A stretch of DNA of 64,000 nt from Mesobacterium_A hydrothermale. Its GTDB lineage: Bacteria; Pseudomonadota; Alphaproteobacteria; Rhodobacterales; Rhodobacteraceae. Positions 7,483-16,198 of this stretch are shown piece by piece. The first letter of the stretch is position 1. Every line of letters begins with the position of its first letter. Under the pieces are notes generated by a model, which was not told where the DNA came from, ran no database searches, and saw only the letters and a list, made by a program, of their open reading frames with translations. A program made the translations under genes and the position numbers. The stretch lies in the NCBI RefSeq assembly GCF_035818635.1, contig NZ_JAYLLH010000002.1, positions 124,001 to 188,000 of the forward strand, written 5' to 3'.

Positions 7483-9075
7483 TCAGTTCTGACCCGGCAG
7501 TTTCGGCCCGGCGTTGACCGACAGGCTGGACGGCTTGGACGCCGAGGTGGAGGCAAGCTCCACCCCTTCGCCAATGAATTTCGGGGCCATGGTGACACCA
7601 GCGGCGACCACCAGGAAGACCGCGACGATGCCGCTGACGGCGCGCAGATGCATCCCGCGCAGCAGCGACGACTTGGGCTGTGCCTCTTCGGCCTGCGCCT
7701 TCTGCACCAGGCCCGCGGCCACGTCCACCGTGTGGTGGCTCAGGACATTGGCCTGAAGCGACGGCTTGAGGCTGGCTGCGGTCGGCGCAGCGCCGCGTGC
7801 CGCCGGCGTTGCGGATTTCAGCGCGGCGCCCAGGGTTGCACCCTGCGGTGCCTTGGCGGCATTGCGCCAACCGGCGGCCGGGGCCTCTTGTGCCGGGGCC
7901 GGGGCGGGTGCTTCGGCGGCTTCGGTGGGTTCGGCAGCCGGTGCAGCCTGTTCCGGGGCGGCTTCGGCTACCGGGGCGGGCTGCTGCATCGGAACCACGT
8001 TCTGCGGCATCGGTTGCGGCTGGGCCACCATCGGCTGATGCATGAACATCGGCTGCTGCGGCTGGGCATACGGCTGCTGCACCATCGGCTGCTGCATGTG
8101 GTGGGGCGCATAGTACTGCTGGCCCTGTGCCGGGTCTGTGGCTGCGATCGGCTGCGGTGCCGCCGCGGGCTGCGCGGTCATCTGCGGAGCGGGCTGCGCC
8201 ATCGGGGCGGCCATGTACTGCGGCGCCACGGCATAGCGGTGCGGCTGGCTTTGGGTGATGACGATCCGGCCCTGCGCATCCTGTGCATCGGGCATTTCGT
8301 GACGCAGGTACAGCGTCGGGAAGCCGGGGGTTTCCATTGCCGCGCCGTGTTCGAGCATCAGGCGACCGTCGACCTTCTGGCTCATCAGCCACATGGCAAT
8401 GCCCATCGCTTCGGGGAAAGGCAGGGCCGAGGGTTCCATCACCAGGGTCCGGCCAACGAACAGCTCGGAATGCTCAAGGCGGACACCGGTCTGTTCAAGG
8501 CCGTTGGCGGCGTTGGCAAAGATCGGTTCGGGACGTACCACCAGCGGCAGCGGGAACAGCATGTCGCTGGCTTCCAGCACTTCGTCAGGGGTAAAGATCA
8601 TGTCGGACTGGCCCCAGTGGACCAGTTCGGGCACGTCATGTGCAACCAGCGTTTGCACGATGGCGTTCAGTGCTGCCAGCTTGCGGTCCAGTGGGTAGGA
8701 CGGGCTTTCCTGGTGCTTGCCCATGCGGGACATCCAGGCCCGGATTTCCGGGGTGACGTGCATCGGGCCATCGCCGACGGTGACGCTGACGTGCATCTTG
8801 TGTGCGCTCAGCGCGTCGGAATAGTCAAAGCTTTTGGCGGCCAGGATCGGCGCGCTCAGCGCGGCGTTCAGTACGCCAGCGTCGACCTTGGCCCCGACCA
8901 CCGAGATGATCGCGTGATAGTTCGGGTTGGTCAGAAGGATATGGGTATCACCTGCGGCGGGGCTGTGTGCCAGCGCCATGTCTTCGATGCCCATCCAGTC
9001 GTTGACGCAAGCCACCAACGCGCCGAAGTCGACCGGCCGCAGCGTGCGATAAAGAAGAGTTGCCTGTACGTCCAT
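7483..9075 (-). CDS. large membrane-anchored protein with Q/M/P/A-rich linker (paralogue C)
   Basis: A 530-residue protein in four parts. Residues 1-~250 form a globular domain sharing block order with the genes at 4853 and 5841 (YHAIISVVG, KMHVSVTVG, helix then VPELVHWGQSD). Residues ~270-400 form a low-complexity linker rich in Gln, Met, Pro and Ala with repeated PMVQQP/PMFMHQP-like units. An Ala-rich stretch follows, then a single hydrophobic segment (AVSGIVAVFLVVAAGVTM) about 40 residues from the C-terminus. It is probably a tail-anchored inner-membrane protein. ATG at 9075 has GAAGG upstream; the longer frame begins in non-coding sequence. Function unknown. Confidence 0.8.
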   Translation of the reverse strand: MDVQATLLYRTLRPVDFGALVACVNDWMGIEDMALAHSPAAGDTHILLTNPNYHAIISVVGAKVDAGVLNAALSAPILAAKSFDYSDALSAHKMHVSVTVGDGPMHVTPEIRAWMSRMGKHQESPSYPLDRKLAALNAIVQTLVAHDVPELVHWGQSDMIFTPDEVLEASDMLFPLPLVVRPEPIFANAANGLEQTGVRLEHSELFVGRTLVMEPSALPFPEAMGIAMWLMSQKVDGRLMLEHGAAMETPGFPTLYLRHEMPDAQDAQGRIVITQSQPHRYAVAPQYMAAPMAQPAPQMTAQPAAAPQPIAATDPAQGQQYYAPHHMQQPMVQQPYAQPQQPMFMHQPMVAQPQPMPQNVVPMQQPAPVAEAAPEQAAPAAEPTEAAEAPAPAPAQEAPAAGWRNAAKAPQGATLGAALKSATPAARGAAPTAASLKPSLQANVLSHHTVDVAAGLVQKAQAEEAQPKSSLLRGMHLRAVSGIVAVFLVVAAGVTMAPKFIGEGVELASTSASKPSSLSVNAGPKLPGQN

Positions 9076-9238
9076 TGCCTTCAAGCCCCTATGGTTGCGT
9101 GACGTTGGACACAGGGATAGGCGGCGAATAGGGCAAATTTCGGGCTGATTTTTCACAAAATGTGATCATTGCGTGGCAATCCGGGTTTTCCTCCAGGGAT
9201 TGTCACGCAATTGGAAACCAAAGCCGCGAAATCGCGCG

Positions 9239-9529
9239 TCAGTGCGAATAGGCGCCACGCGGGGCGCCATGCGACTCGAGCTGTGCCATCAACGACTTGG
9301 TGTTGCTGGTAAAGGCAGCATTGGCAGTATCTTTCAGATCTTCGACCAAAGAGAAGGCGCAGAAGACGGCGATGCAGGCCGGTGCCCCTACTTGCAGAAT
9401 AACATTGGCGCGAAACATCGCGACCAGGTGATCGGTAACGTGATCGGTCTGTTTTGAAGATCTTTCGCGAGGCCTGTAGGCGCTTTTTCCAAGCGGTCCC
9501 ATTTCGGCAAGCGCTACTTTATTGACCAT
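9239..9529 (-). CDS. small single-span membrane protein (paralogue D)
   Basis: A 96-residue protein with one hydrophobic segment (ILQVGAPACIAVFCAFSLV) followed by a helical tail (DLKDTANAAFTSNTKSLMAQLESHGAP). It resembles the next gene upstream (9646): both have a MFRxN motif before the membrane span, a helix after it and QLES near the end. ATG at 9529 has a GGAACGG stretch upstream. Function unknown; the pairing with 9646 suggests a duplicated small membrane subunit. Confidence 0.65.
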   Translation of the reverse strand: MVNKVALAEMGPLGKSAYRPRERSSKQTDHVTDHLVAMFRANVILQVGAPACIAVFCAFSLVEDLKDTANAAFTSNTKSLMAQLESHGAPRGAYSH

Positions 9530-9645
9530 CGGTCCGTTCCATCCCAGGTGCCCCGGGGATCAGCAATGGCGGTGAAAAGTGTCTAGAATGTGCAATGAAT
9601 TTGAAAAACCCGAGACCAGGAAATTTTCTTGCGATGCCCGGATGT

Positions 9646-10005
9646 TCAGTCGTGGAACGTGGGTTTTTGCACGGCGTCGAGCGCGGGGCCCGCGTTCGAT
9701 TCAAGCTGTTCGGTGATTTCGCTTGTCCTTGCGGCGATTTCGGCCATTATCCGGTTGGTTGCGTTGAAGGCAAGGTAGTGTCCGGTCCAGCCCGCAAGCG
9801 CCGCGGGCACAAGGATTCGCAGCGCCAGGTTGGTGCGGAACATCGTGCGCAGGTATGAGGTCTGGGCGTCCATCGCGTTGCCCTGGCGTTGCTGTGCGAC
9901 GGTATCGGGCTTCCATCCGGAAAAGCGCGCACCGGGCCCGGCCTGCGCTTCGACCGCCGCGGGTTGCCGAAGCGGCGTGCTGCGAATGTCGACTTGTTTT
10001 GCCAT
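9646..10005 (-). CDS. small single-span membrane protein (paralogue E)
   Basis: A 119-residue protein with a polar N-terminal ~55 residues, the segment YLRTMFRTNLALRI, one hydrophobic span (LVPAALAGWTGHYLAF) and a helical tail ending ITEQLESNAGP. It is a diverged copy of the gene at 9239. The ATG at 10005 follows GGGGGTGGCGCA, a good ribosome binding site. No family is recognised. It may interact with the neighbouring membrane-anchored proteins, an inference from position only. Confidence 0.68.
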   Translation of the reverse strand: MAKQVDIRSTPLRQPAAVEAQAGPGARFSGWKPDTVAQQRQGNAMDAQTSYLRTMFRTNLALRILVPAALAGWTGHYLAFNATNRIMAEIAARTSEITEQLESNAGPALDAVQKPTFHD

Positions 10006-10114
10006 TGCGCCACCCCCTTCGGTTTGCTGTTTTCGCAGCTTTCTCGCTAAGGGGGTAAAATGGTCAATTTAGGATGCCACAATGGCGATACCGGGGCAGG
10101 GCGGGCGACCTTGC

Positions 10115-11113
10115 CTAGTCTTGAGCGATCCGGTTGAGCCAATAGACCGCAAGACCGATGTTGGCGACGATGGTCAGACCAAGAAAAACGGTCGCCGTCG
10201 CCGCGCGCAACAGGCCCTCTTGCAGGAGCAGGGCCGAGGTTTTCGCGGTGATCCAGGCAAACCCTTTCGCGCCGCTGTCCTCTGGCACCTGATACAAAGT
10301 GAGCAAGATCGTTCCGGCGATCAGCAGACCGGCGATGAGCAACTTGATCGCCAACCGGTACCCGTTGCGGCTTGGGGTCAACGCAAGGCTGGCAACGGTC
10401 ACCATGAAGGCCGCAGGTGGTACGAGCCAGAAATGCGCGCCTTCGAAATAGGCGGTCAGTTTCGGGGTCAGCGCGACGACCGTCACCAGGTTGCCGATCA
10501 CGGCAACGATGCGGACAATGCTTCCCAGCTTGCCAGTCCCCGGTCGGGTGCGCAGCCAAGCCCCCAGAAACGTCGCGGTAAAGGGAAGGGACAGGAGAAA
10601 GCCAAGGGTCAGCGCGGTAATGCCCGCCGCTAACGACACCAACAAGGACCAGCCGGCCAGAAGCAGTTCGGCCATGCCCGTTCCCGATGCCGGGTTGCCG
10701 TCTGGCTCGGGCCTCTGTGTCGGCCCCGCCGCCGTTTCCCGGCTTGCGATCTTGCGGGCCAGCGCCTCTGCGATCCGGTCGACCTCGGACGGGGACAGAG
10801 AGGGGGCGCGGGATTGGGATTGGTTCGCGGTGTCGGCGACGTACCCCATGTCCGCTTTGCGTGTATCCTGACCTTGTGGCACAGACCCCGACGCGAACGC
10901 GATCCAGACAACAGCGGCAGCAACCGCCAGGCCCAGCACAACGCTTGCAGCCGCCAGCAGCCAGACCTGTCGGTTGACAGATTTCCGAACCGTTTCAAGG
11001 GCGTGGTGAAGCGTGTTGTCAAATTGGGCGGACTGATTGTCGTGCAGTGACTTCATCGCCGCAAGAATGCGCCGGTCCTGTGACAGCAAATGGTTTTTCT
11101 GTTTGACGTGCAT
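10115..11113 (-). CDS. polytopic membrane protein of unknown function
   Basis: A 332-residue protein from ATG at 11113. An upstream in-frame ATG at 11173 lies inside the glnA terminator hairpin and is rejected. A polar helical N-terminus (KSLHDNQSAQFDNTLHHALETVRKS, read in two parts) precedes one membrane span (WLLAAASVVLGLAVAAAVVW), a polar loop of about 75 residues, then roughly five to six further hydrophobic segments. No catalytic motif is visible. It is the most upstream gene of the minus-strand membrane-protein run and begins just past the glnA terminator, so it probably has its own promoter. I do not recognise the family. Confidence 0.7.
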   Translation of the reverse strand: MHVKQKNHLLSQDRRILAAMKSLHDNQSAQFDNTLHHALETVRKSVNRQVWLLAAASVVLGLAVAAAVVWIAFASGSVPQGQDTRKADMGYVADTANQSQSRAPSLSPSEVDRIAEALARKIASRETAAGPTQRPEPDGNPASGTGMAELLLAGWSLLVSLAAGITALTLGFLLSLPFTATFLGAWLRTRPGTGKLGSIVRIVAVIGNLVTVVALTPKLTAYFEGAHFWLVPPAAFMVTVASLALTPSRNGYRLAIKLLIAGLLIAGTILLTLYQVPEDSGAKGFAWITAKTSALLLQEGLLRAATATVFLGLTIVANIGLAVYWLNRIAQD

Positions 11114-11154
11114 GTCATCGCCGGGTTCGCGGTGTCTTGTACAACTCAAGCATG

Positions 11155-11185
11155 AAAAAAGGCGCCCCGGCAAGGGGCGCCTTTC
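11155..11185 (-). terminator. Rho-independent terminator after glnA
   Basis: On the minus strand a GGCGCCCC...GGGGCGCC stem with a short loop (about 11161-11182) is followed by six T residues (complement of 11155-11160). It lies 25-50 nt past the glnA stop codon. Confidence 0.9.
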
Positions 11186-11207
11186 GTGCCGTGATCGGGT
11201 GGGCCGA

Positions 11208-12614
11208 TCAGCAGCTATAGTACATTGCGAATTCGACCGGGTGCGGGGTGGTTTCGTATTCCAGCACCTCTTCCATCTTCAGCTCGATATAGCCGTCGAT
11301 CTGGTCCTTGGTGAACACGTCGCCGGCCAGCAGGTATTCATAGTCGGCTTCCAGTTCCTGGATGGCTTCGCGCAGCGAGCCGCAGACGGTCGGAATGCCG
11401 GCCAGCTCTTCCGCGGGCAGGTCGTACAGGTTCTTGTCCATGGCTTCGCCCGGATCGATCTTGTTGGTGATCCCGTCAAGGCCGGCCATCAGCAGGGCGG
11501 CAAAGCACAGATAGGGGTTCGACGCCGGATCGGGGAAGCGCGCTTCGACGCGCTTGGCCTTGGGCGATTCAGTCCACGGAATTCGAACGCAGCCAGAGCG
11601 GTTGCGGGCCGAGTAGGCGCGCAGAACGGGTGCTTCGAACCCCGGGACCAGACGCTTGTAGCTGTTGGTCGACGGGTTGGTGAAGGCGTTCAGCGATTTC
11701 GCATGCTTCAGGATACCACCGATGAAGTACAGGGCTTCCTGCGACAGGTCGGCGTATTTGTCGCCGGCAAACAGCGGCTTGCCGTCTTTCCAGATCGACA
11801 TGTTCACGTGCATGCCCGAACCGTTGTCACCCTTGATCGGCTTCGGCATGAAGGTGGCCGAGCGGCCGTAGGCCTGTGCGACGTTTTGGATGACGTACTT
11901 GTACTTCTGAAGTTCGTCCGCCTGCTTGGTCAGCGACCCGAAAACCAGACCCAGTTCGTGCTGGCTGGTCGCCACTTCGTGGTGGTGCTTGTCGACCTTC
12001 ATGCCGATGCGCTTCATGGTCGACAGCATTTCGGAACGGATGTCCTGGCCGTCGTCCGACGGGTTCACCGGGAAATAACCGCCCTTGTAGCCCGGACGGT
12101 GGCCAAGGTTGCCCATTTCGAACGCGGTGTCGGTGTTCCAGGCGGCGTGGTCGGCATCGACTTCGGCTGCGATCTTGTTCGGGGATACGGCGATGCGCAC
12201 GTCGTCGAACAGGAAGAATTCGGCTTCGGGCCCGAAGTAGGACACGTCGCCAATCCCCGAGGACTTCAGGTAGGCTTCGGCCTTCTGTGCGGTGCCGCGC
12301 GGGTCGCGCTCATAGGCTTCGCCGGTGTCGGGTTCGACAACCGAACAGTGAATGCACAGGGTCTTTTCGGCATAGAAGGGGTCGATGTAGACGCTTTCGG
12401 TGTCGGGCATCAGCTTCATGTCGGAGTTTTCAATCGACTTCCAGCCCGCAATCGAGGACCCGTCGAACATGAACCCTTCGTCGAGGAAATCCTCGTCGAC
12501 CAGGTCGGACATGACGGTGACGTGCTGCAGCTTGCCGCGCGGATCCGTGAACCGGATGTCGACATAGGCGACATCTTCGTCGGCAATAAGCTTGAGAACT
12601 GCTTCCTTGCTCAT
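11208..12614 (-). CDS. glnA: type I glutamine synthetase
   Basis: A 468-residue GSI, the normal length, forming a dodecamer that makes glutamine from glutamate, ammonia and ATP. Visible family blocks include the N-terminal DIRFTDPRGKLQHVTV, MFDGSSIAGW, the NxGSGMHVNMSIWKDG ATP-binding loop, the NPYLCFAALLMAG helix and KNLYDLPAEE, which contains the tyrosine adenylylated by GlnE in beta-type GSI. The protein ends MYYSC. ATG at 12614. It lies 99 bp downstream of glnB and is most likely cotranscribed, as in related bacteria; PII then controls its adenylylation state through GlnE. Confidence 0.98.
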   Translation of the reverse strand: MSKEAVLKLIADEDVAYVDIRFTDPRGKLQHVTVMSDLVDEDFLDEGFMFDGSSIAGWKSIENSDMKLMPDTESVYIDPFYAEKTLCIHCSVVEPDTGEAYERDPRGTAQKAEAYLKSSGIGDVSYFGPEAEFFLFDDVRIAVSPNKIAAEVDADHAAWNTDTAFEMGNLGHRPGYKGGYFPVNPSDDGQDIRSEMLSTMKRIGMKVDKHHHEVATSQHELGLVFGSLTKQADELQKYKYVIQNVAQAYGRSATFMPKPIKGDNGSGMHVNMSIWKDGKPLFAGDKYADLSQEALYFIGGILKHAKSLNAFTNPSTNSYKRLVPGFEAPVLRAYSARNRSGCVRIPWTESPKAKRVEARFPDPASNPYLCFAALLMAGLDGITNKIDPGEAMDKNLYDLPAEELAGIPTVCGSLREAIQELEADYEYLLAGDVFTKDQIDGYIELKMEEVLEYETTPHPVEFAMYYSC

Positions 12615-12713
12615 TCTCTTTCTTCCCTTTCTGTCTTTCGTGATCTCGACCCGGCGGAGTGTGCCGGTCCGTTCTGGGATATCTGGCGCGTGCCCCGGGG
12701 CCCGCGCCGGGGA

Positions 12714-13052
12714 TCAGATGGCGTCCGAACCGCTTTCGCCGGTCCGGATGCGGATGGCCTGTTCGACCGGGCTGACAAAAATCTTGCCGTCGCCGATCTT
12801 GTCGGTCTTGGCGGCGTCGATGATCGCCTCGATGGCGCCATCGACCTGATCGTCGTCCAGCACGACTTCGATTTTCACCTTGGGCAGGAAATCAACCACA
12901 TATTCCGCGCCGCGGTACAGCTCGGTATGGCCTTTCTGACGGCCAAAGCCCTTGACCTCGATGACGCTCAGCCCCTGGATGCCTGCTTCTTGCAGAGCCT
13001 CTTTCACCTCGTCCAGCTTGAATGGCTTGATGATGGCTTCGATTTTTTTCAT
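12714..13052 (-). CDS. glnB: nitrogen regulatory protein PII
   Basis: A 112-residue PII trimer subunit that senses 2-oxoglutarate, ATP/ADP and glutamine status. The T-loop has the uridylylation site Tyr51 in ELYRGAEYVVDFLPK. The B-loop region GDGKIFVSPVEQAIRIRTGE is intact. The start at 13052 (MKKIEAIIKP) follows GAGGAG; a longer frame from 13076 is rejected. GlnB rather than GlnK is preferred because glnA follows and no amtB is adjacent. A candidate sigma-54 promoter lies at 13107-13122. Confidence 0.96.
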   Translation of the reverse strand: MKKIEAIIKPFKLDEVKEALQEAGIQGLSVIEVKGFGRQKGHTELYRGAEYVVDFLPKVKIEVVLDDDQVDGAIEAIIDAAKTDKIGDGKIFVSPVEQAIRIRTGESGSDAI

Positions 13053-13106
13053 GCCCTGTCTCCTCGCAGTATTCAATGGTGGCTCAGATCACGCCGCATG
13101 ACGCGC

Positions 13107-13122
13107 TGCAACAGATGCGCCC
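13107..13122 (-). promoter_or_regulatory. candidate sigma-54 promoter for glnB-glnA
   Basis: Read on the minus strand, GGGCGCATCTGTTGCA matches the -24/-12 consensus TGGCACG-N4-TTGCW at the invariant GG and GC with correct 10-bp spacing and an intact TTGCA. It lies about 55 nt upstream of the glnB start. A further dyad at 13190-13218 (TTGTGC-N17-GCACAA, enclosing CTGC-AAAAA-GCAG) lies 70-110 bp upstream of it, a plausible position for an NtrC-type activator. Some Rhodobacter species use NtrC with the housekeeping sigma factor, so sigma-54 dependence is an inference. Confidence 0.5.
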
Positions 13123-13355
13123 ATGAAAAGCGAACTGGCAAGAACGATTCACCGAGGTGGTGGTAAAAAATAATCGCAGCGATCAAAATTTGTGCGTTCT
13201 GCAAAAAGCAGGGCACAATTGCCCCGGGGACAGGGCGATGACGGGCGATCGTCACAGTAATAACGGGACGTCGCCCAACTCCTGCCTTTGATCACGACAA
13301 TCCTCGCAAAGGTTGTGCTTTGCACACGTACATTGCTGGCAAGGAGACAAGAACA

Positions 13356-13907
13356 ATGGCTCTGGGACTGATTATCGGCCGCCCGCTGGTGTGGGGCGGC
13401 CTGGCAGGTGCGGTACTGGTTCTGGATTCGGCGGGGTTGCTGGATACGATGATGGCACAAGCCAGCCTGATCGGCGGCACGTCGCAGGCGACGTCGCAGG
13501 AAGGCATGGAGCAGGATGTGACTGTCGCCCGTGACAAGGCGCGCGAATACCTGCCGCGCTATCTGGCGCAGGCGGTGCGGCAGCCCGCGCAGTGGGAAAC
13601 CCAGGCGGTGCTGGTCGAACTGAGCGCCAATGGGGCCACCGAGCAGCTTTGGATCGAAGACTTCAAGCCGACCGAAGGTGAAGGCTTTGCCGGCACCCTG
13701 ACCAACGATGCGCAAATGCTGCCCGATCTGGCAGCGGGCGCGCGGGTCGAGTTTTCCATGGGCCAGATCGTTGACTGGGCCTATGTCGAAAAGGGTGTCG
13801 GGTTCGGCTATTTCACCGTCCATGCCAGCCTGCCGTACATGCCCGCTGCCCAGGCCGCAGTGGCGCGCAATTTCCTGGCTGATCGCCCGTTGCCGTCGGG
13901 CTGGTAA
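13356..13907 (+). CDS. DUF2314 (YegJ-like) protein with N-terminal hydrophobic segment
   Basis: A 183-residue protein. The N-terminus (MALGLIIGRPLVWGGLAGAVLVLDSAG, read in two parts) is hydrophobic and may be a signal or anchor. Residues 55-170 match DUF2314: VARDKAREYLPRYLA, VLVELSANGATEQLWIEDF, FAGTLTNDAQM and VEFSMGQIVDWAYVE. Function of this family is unknown. ATG at 13356 has AAGGAGA upstream. It is divergent from glnB, with the 303-bp region 13053-13355 between them holding the candidate nitrogen-control sites and no gene. Confidence 0.8.
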   Translation: MALGLIIGRPLVWGGLAGAVLVLDSAGLLDTMMAQASLIGGTSQATSQEGMEQDVTVARDKAREYLPRYLAQAVRQPAQWETQAVLVELSANGATEQLWIEDFKPTEGEGFAGTLTNDAQMLPDLAAGARVEFSMGQIVDWAYVEKGVGFGYFTVHASLPYMPAAQAAVARNFLADRPLPSGW

Positions 13908-13958
13908 GGCGCCGGACCCACGGCTAGGGTAGGGTGGCAACCGTTGGGAAATGCCGCC

Positions 13959-15566
13959 ATGTCAGAGCTTTTGACCGCAGCACAGATGCGCGCGCTGGAA
14001 CAGCGCGCGATGGCGTCGGGCGATGTCACCGGGGCAGAACTGATGAGCCGCGCCGGGGAAGGCGTGGTGGCTGCGATTTTCGAAACATGGCCGGATCTTC
14101 AGCAGGGCGCGCGCCGCGCCGTGGTGCTGTGCGGACCAGGCAACAACGGCGGCGATGGTTACGTCATCGCCCGGGTGCTGGCAGAGCGGGGCTGGACGGT
14201 GTCCGCCTTTGTCCTGGGCGATCCTTCGAAACTGCCCCCCGATGCGCGGGCCAATCACGACCTTTGGCTGACCTGTGCCCCTTTTGCCGACGTAAAGCCG
14301 ATCGACACCCTGTCGCGCACCGATTGCGTCGCGGCCGATCTGCTGATCGACGCGCTGTTCGGGACCGGGTTGAACCGGGCGCTTGACAACGATCTGCATG
14401 CGGCACTTTGGCAGGCGCTGGACGGCGATACGCCGGTTGTCGACCGCGTGGTCGCGGTCGATGTGCCATCGGGGCTGTGCGCCGACAGCGGTCGCTTGCT
14501 GGGCCGGGACGGGTTGCGGACAAGCAGCAGTTGGGACGATGGGGCAGGGTCCTTGGGCACTGGCCACGCGCTTGCTGCCGATCTGACGGTCACCTTCCAC
14601 GCGCCCCGTCTGGGTCATGTGCTGCAAGACGGTCCGCGTCTTTGTGGCCGGGTGGTGGTGAAGGATATCGGGTTGCCCGACCTTTCGCGTTCCGATCTTG
14701 TTTATGCGCGGCTTGTTGCGGCACCGGTGCACGTCGCCCGAAAAGGCTGTTTCGCGCACAAGTTCGACCACGGTCATGCCGTGGTCCTGTCCGGTGGGGC
14801 GGGGCGCAGCGGGGCGGCCCGATTGTCCGCCCGCGCGGCGCTGCGCATCGGGGCTGGTCTGGTGACGCTGGCGGTGCCGCCCGCCGCCGCAACAGAGGTC
14901 GCCAGCCAGATCACGGCCGAAATGCTGCGCGTCGTCCCGGATGCCGATGCGTTGTTCGACCTGCTTGGGGATGACCGGATCACAGCCCTGTGCCTGGGTC
15001 CGGGGCTGGGTTTGGGCCGGGAAGCCGCGGCGCTGGTCCGGCGCACCCTGTCCGAAAACCGCGGCACGGTTCTGGATGCTGATGCGCTGACGCTCTTGGC
15101 CCGGATGGACGATGCCTGGCGGCTGCTGCACCGCCGTTGCGTTCTGACACCGCATGGCGGCGAATTCGCGCGCCTGTTTCCCGATATCGCAGAGAGTCTG
15201 GCCGCCCGCCCGCAGACCGGCCCGGCAATGTCCCGCGTTGATGCCGTGCGGGCCGCCGCCCGACGGGCAGGATGTACCGTTTTGCTAAAAGGCCCCGATA
15301 CGGTGATCGCCGGCCCCGATGGGGGTGTGGCGGTCCACGACGCCAGCCATGACCGCGCCGCACCGTGGTTGGCCACGGCCGGGGCCGGCGATGTTCTTGC
15401 CGGGGTGATCACGGGGCTGTTGGCGCGGGGAATGACCCCGTTCAAGGCGGCGAAGGCAGGGGTTTGGGTGCACACAGAGGCGGCTCGGAGCTTTGGTCCA
15501 GGGCTGGTGGCCACAGACCTGCCTGACGCGATCCCGCGGGTCCTGCGCGAACTGGCTGAGGGTTAG
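13959..15566 (+). CDS. nnr: bifunctional NAD(P)H-hydrate epimerase / ADP-dependent NAD(P)H-hydrate dehydratase
   Basis: A 535-residue fusion that repairs damaged nicotinamide cofactors: the N-terminal YjeF domain epimerises R- and S-NAD(P)HX, and the C-terminal carbohydrate-kinase-like domain dehydrates S-NAD(P)HX with ADP. Visible motifs are GPGNNGGDGYVIARVL near residue 55 (epimerase), LGPGLGLGREA, LTPHGGEFARLFP and the ATAGAGDVLAGVITGLLARG block (dehydratase, with the catalytic Asp in GAGD). ATG at 13959 was preferred over an in-frame one at 13944. The end overlaps the convergent Hint gene by 4 nt. Confidence 0.96.
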   Translation: MSELLTAAQMRALEQRAMASGDVTGAELMSRAGEGVVAAIFETWPDLQQGARRAVVLCGPGNNGGDGYVIARVLAERGWTVSAFVLGDPSKLPPDARANHDLWLTCAPFADVKPIDTLSRTDCVAADLLIDALFGTGLNRALDNDLHAALWQALDGDTPVVDRVVAVDVPSGLCADSGRLLGRDGLRTSSSWDDGAGSLGTGHALAADLTVTFHAPRLGHVLQDGPRLCGRVVVKDIGLPDLSRSDLVYARLVAAPVHVARKGCFAHKFDHGHAVVLSGGAGRSGAARLSARAALRIGAGLVTLAVPPAAATEVASQITAEMLRVVPDADALFDLLGDDRITALCLGPGLGLGREAAALVRRTLSENRGTVLDADALTLLARMDDAWRLLHRRCVLTPHGGEFARLFPDIAESLAARPQTGPAMSRVDAVRAAARRAGCTVLLKGPDTVIAGPDGGVAVHDASHDRAAPWLATAGAGDVLAGVITGLLARGMTPFKAAKAGVWVHTEAARSFGPGLVATDLPDAIPRVLRELAEG

Positions 15567-16042
15567 ACGCGGCTGGCGGTCAGGTGTGGCAGGCCGGCCG
15601 CGACCTCGACCCCGTCGACGTACAGGATATGCGGCGCATCGAACACCAGCCCAAGCACGTCAACCGTTTGCGGACCAAGCGCGCGGATATGGGTCCCGTC
15701 TACAATCCGCGCGGCGGGCACCAGAACCTGTGCCGCACCGAACAGCGCCTTGGCGCGCCAGTCGCGCAGCAGGATCGGGCAGCTTGCCAATAGCGTGGCA
15801 GGCCCCTCTGGCCGGGCATTGCCAAGACTTCCGGGCGCAACCGAAACGCAGTCCGCCTCCAGCCGCAAGCTGCGAATAGCGCGCAGCGTCGCCATGCCCG
15901 CATCCCGCGTCACGATCCTGTCCCCGGGATTGAGGTATTCCACCGGCAGCGCGCCGTCCGAAGTATAGACCGTGGTGCCCGCAACCAGTGCACGATCCAT
16001 GCCATCCGGCCCGCGCGGCCGCAAAGTGCCCGTCTGTGCCAT
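15563..16042 (-). CDS. short Hint-domain protein
   Basis: A 159-residue protein matching the Hint (hedgehog/intein) fold in the blocks LVAGTTVYTSDGALPVEYLN, PGDRIVTRDAGMATLRAI and CPILLRDWRAKALFG. The usual N-terminal nucleophile Cys of autoprocessing Hint domains is absent, as in other short roseobacter versions; splicing activity is therefore unlikely. It may act as a structural domain of surface or secreted proteins. ATG at 16042 with AGGACAGAAG upstream. Function unknown. Confidence 0.82.
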   Translation of the reverse strand: MAQTGTLRPRGPDGMDRALVAGTTVYTSDGALPVEYLNPGDRIVTRDAGMATLRAIRSLRLEADCVSVAPGSLGNARPEGPATLLASCPILLRDWRAKALFGAAQVLVPAARIVDGTHIRALGPQTVDVLGLVFDAPHILYVDGVEVAAGLPHLTASRV

Positions 16043-16198
16043 CTTCTGTCCTGTGGTCTTGTCTGCTCTTTTTCGTCGAGCATAGGCAACAGAGGCTTAA
16101 CCGGCCAGTGTTTTCTGCCCGACCGGTGCCGCGCGCGACGTGGAAGATTTTTCCACTCGCATCCGCTGCACGCCTTTGCTAGAGAACGCCGCATCTGT

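Noticed and set aside
11114..11173. ATG at 11173 as start of the 10115 gene
   Set aside because: It lies in the glnA terminator hairpin; ATG at 11113 is more sensible.
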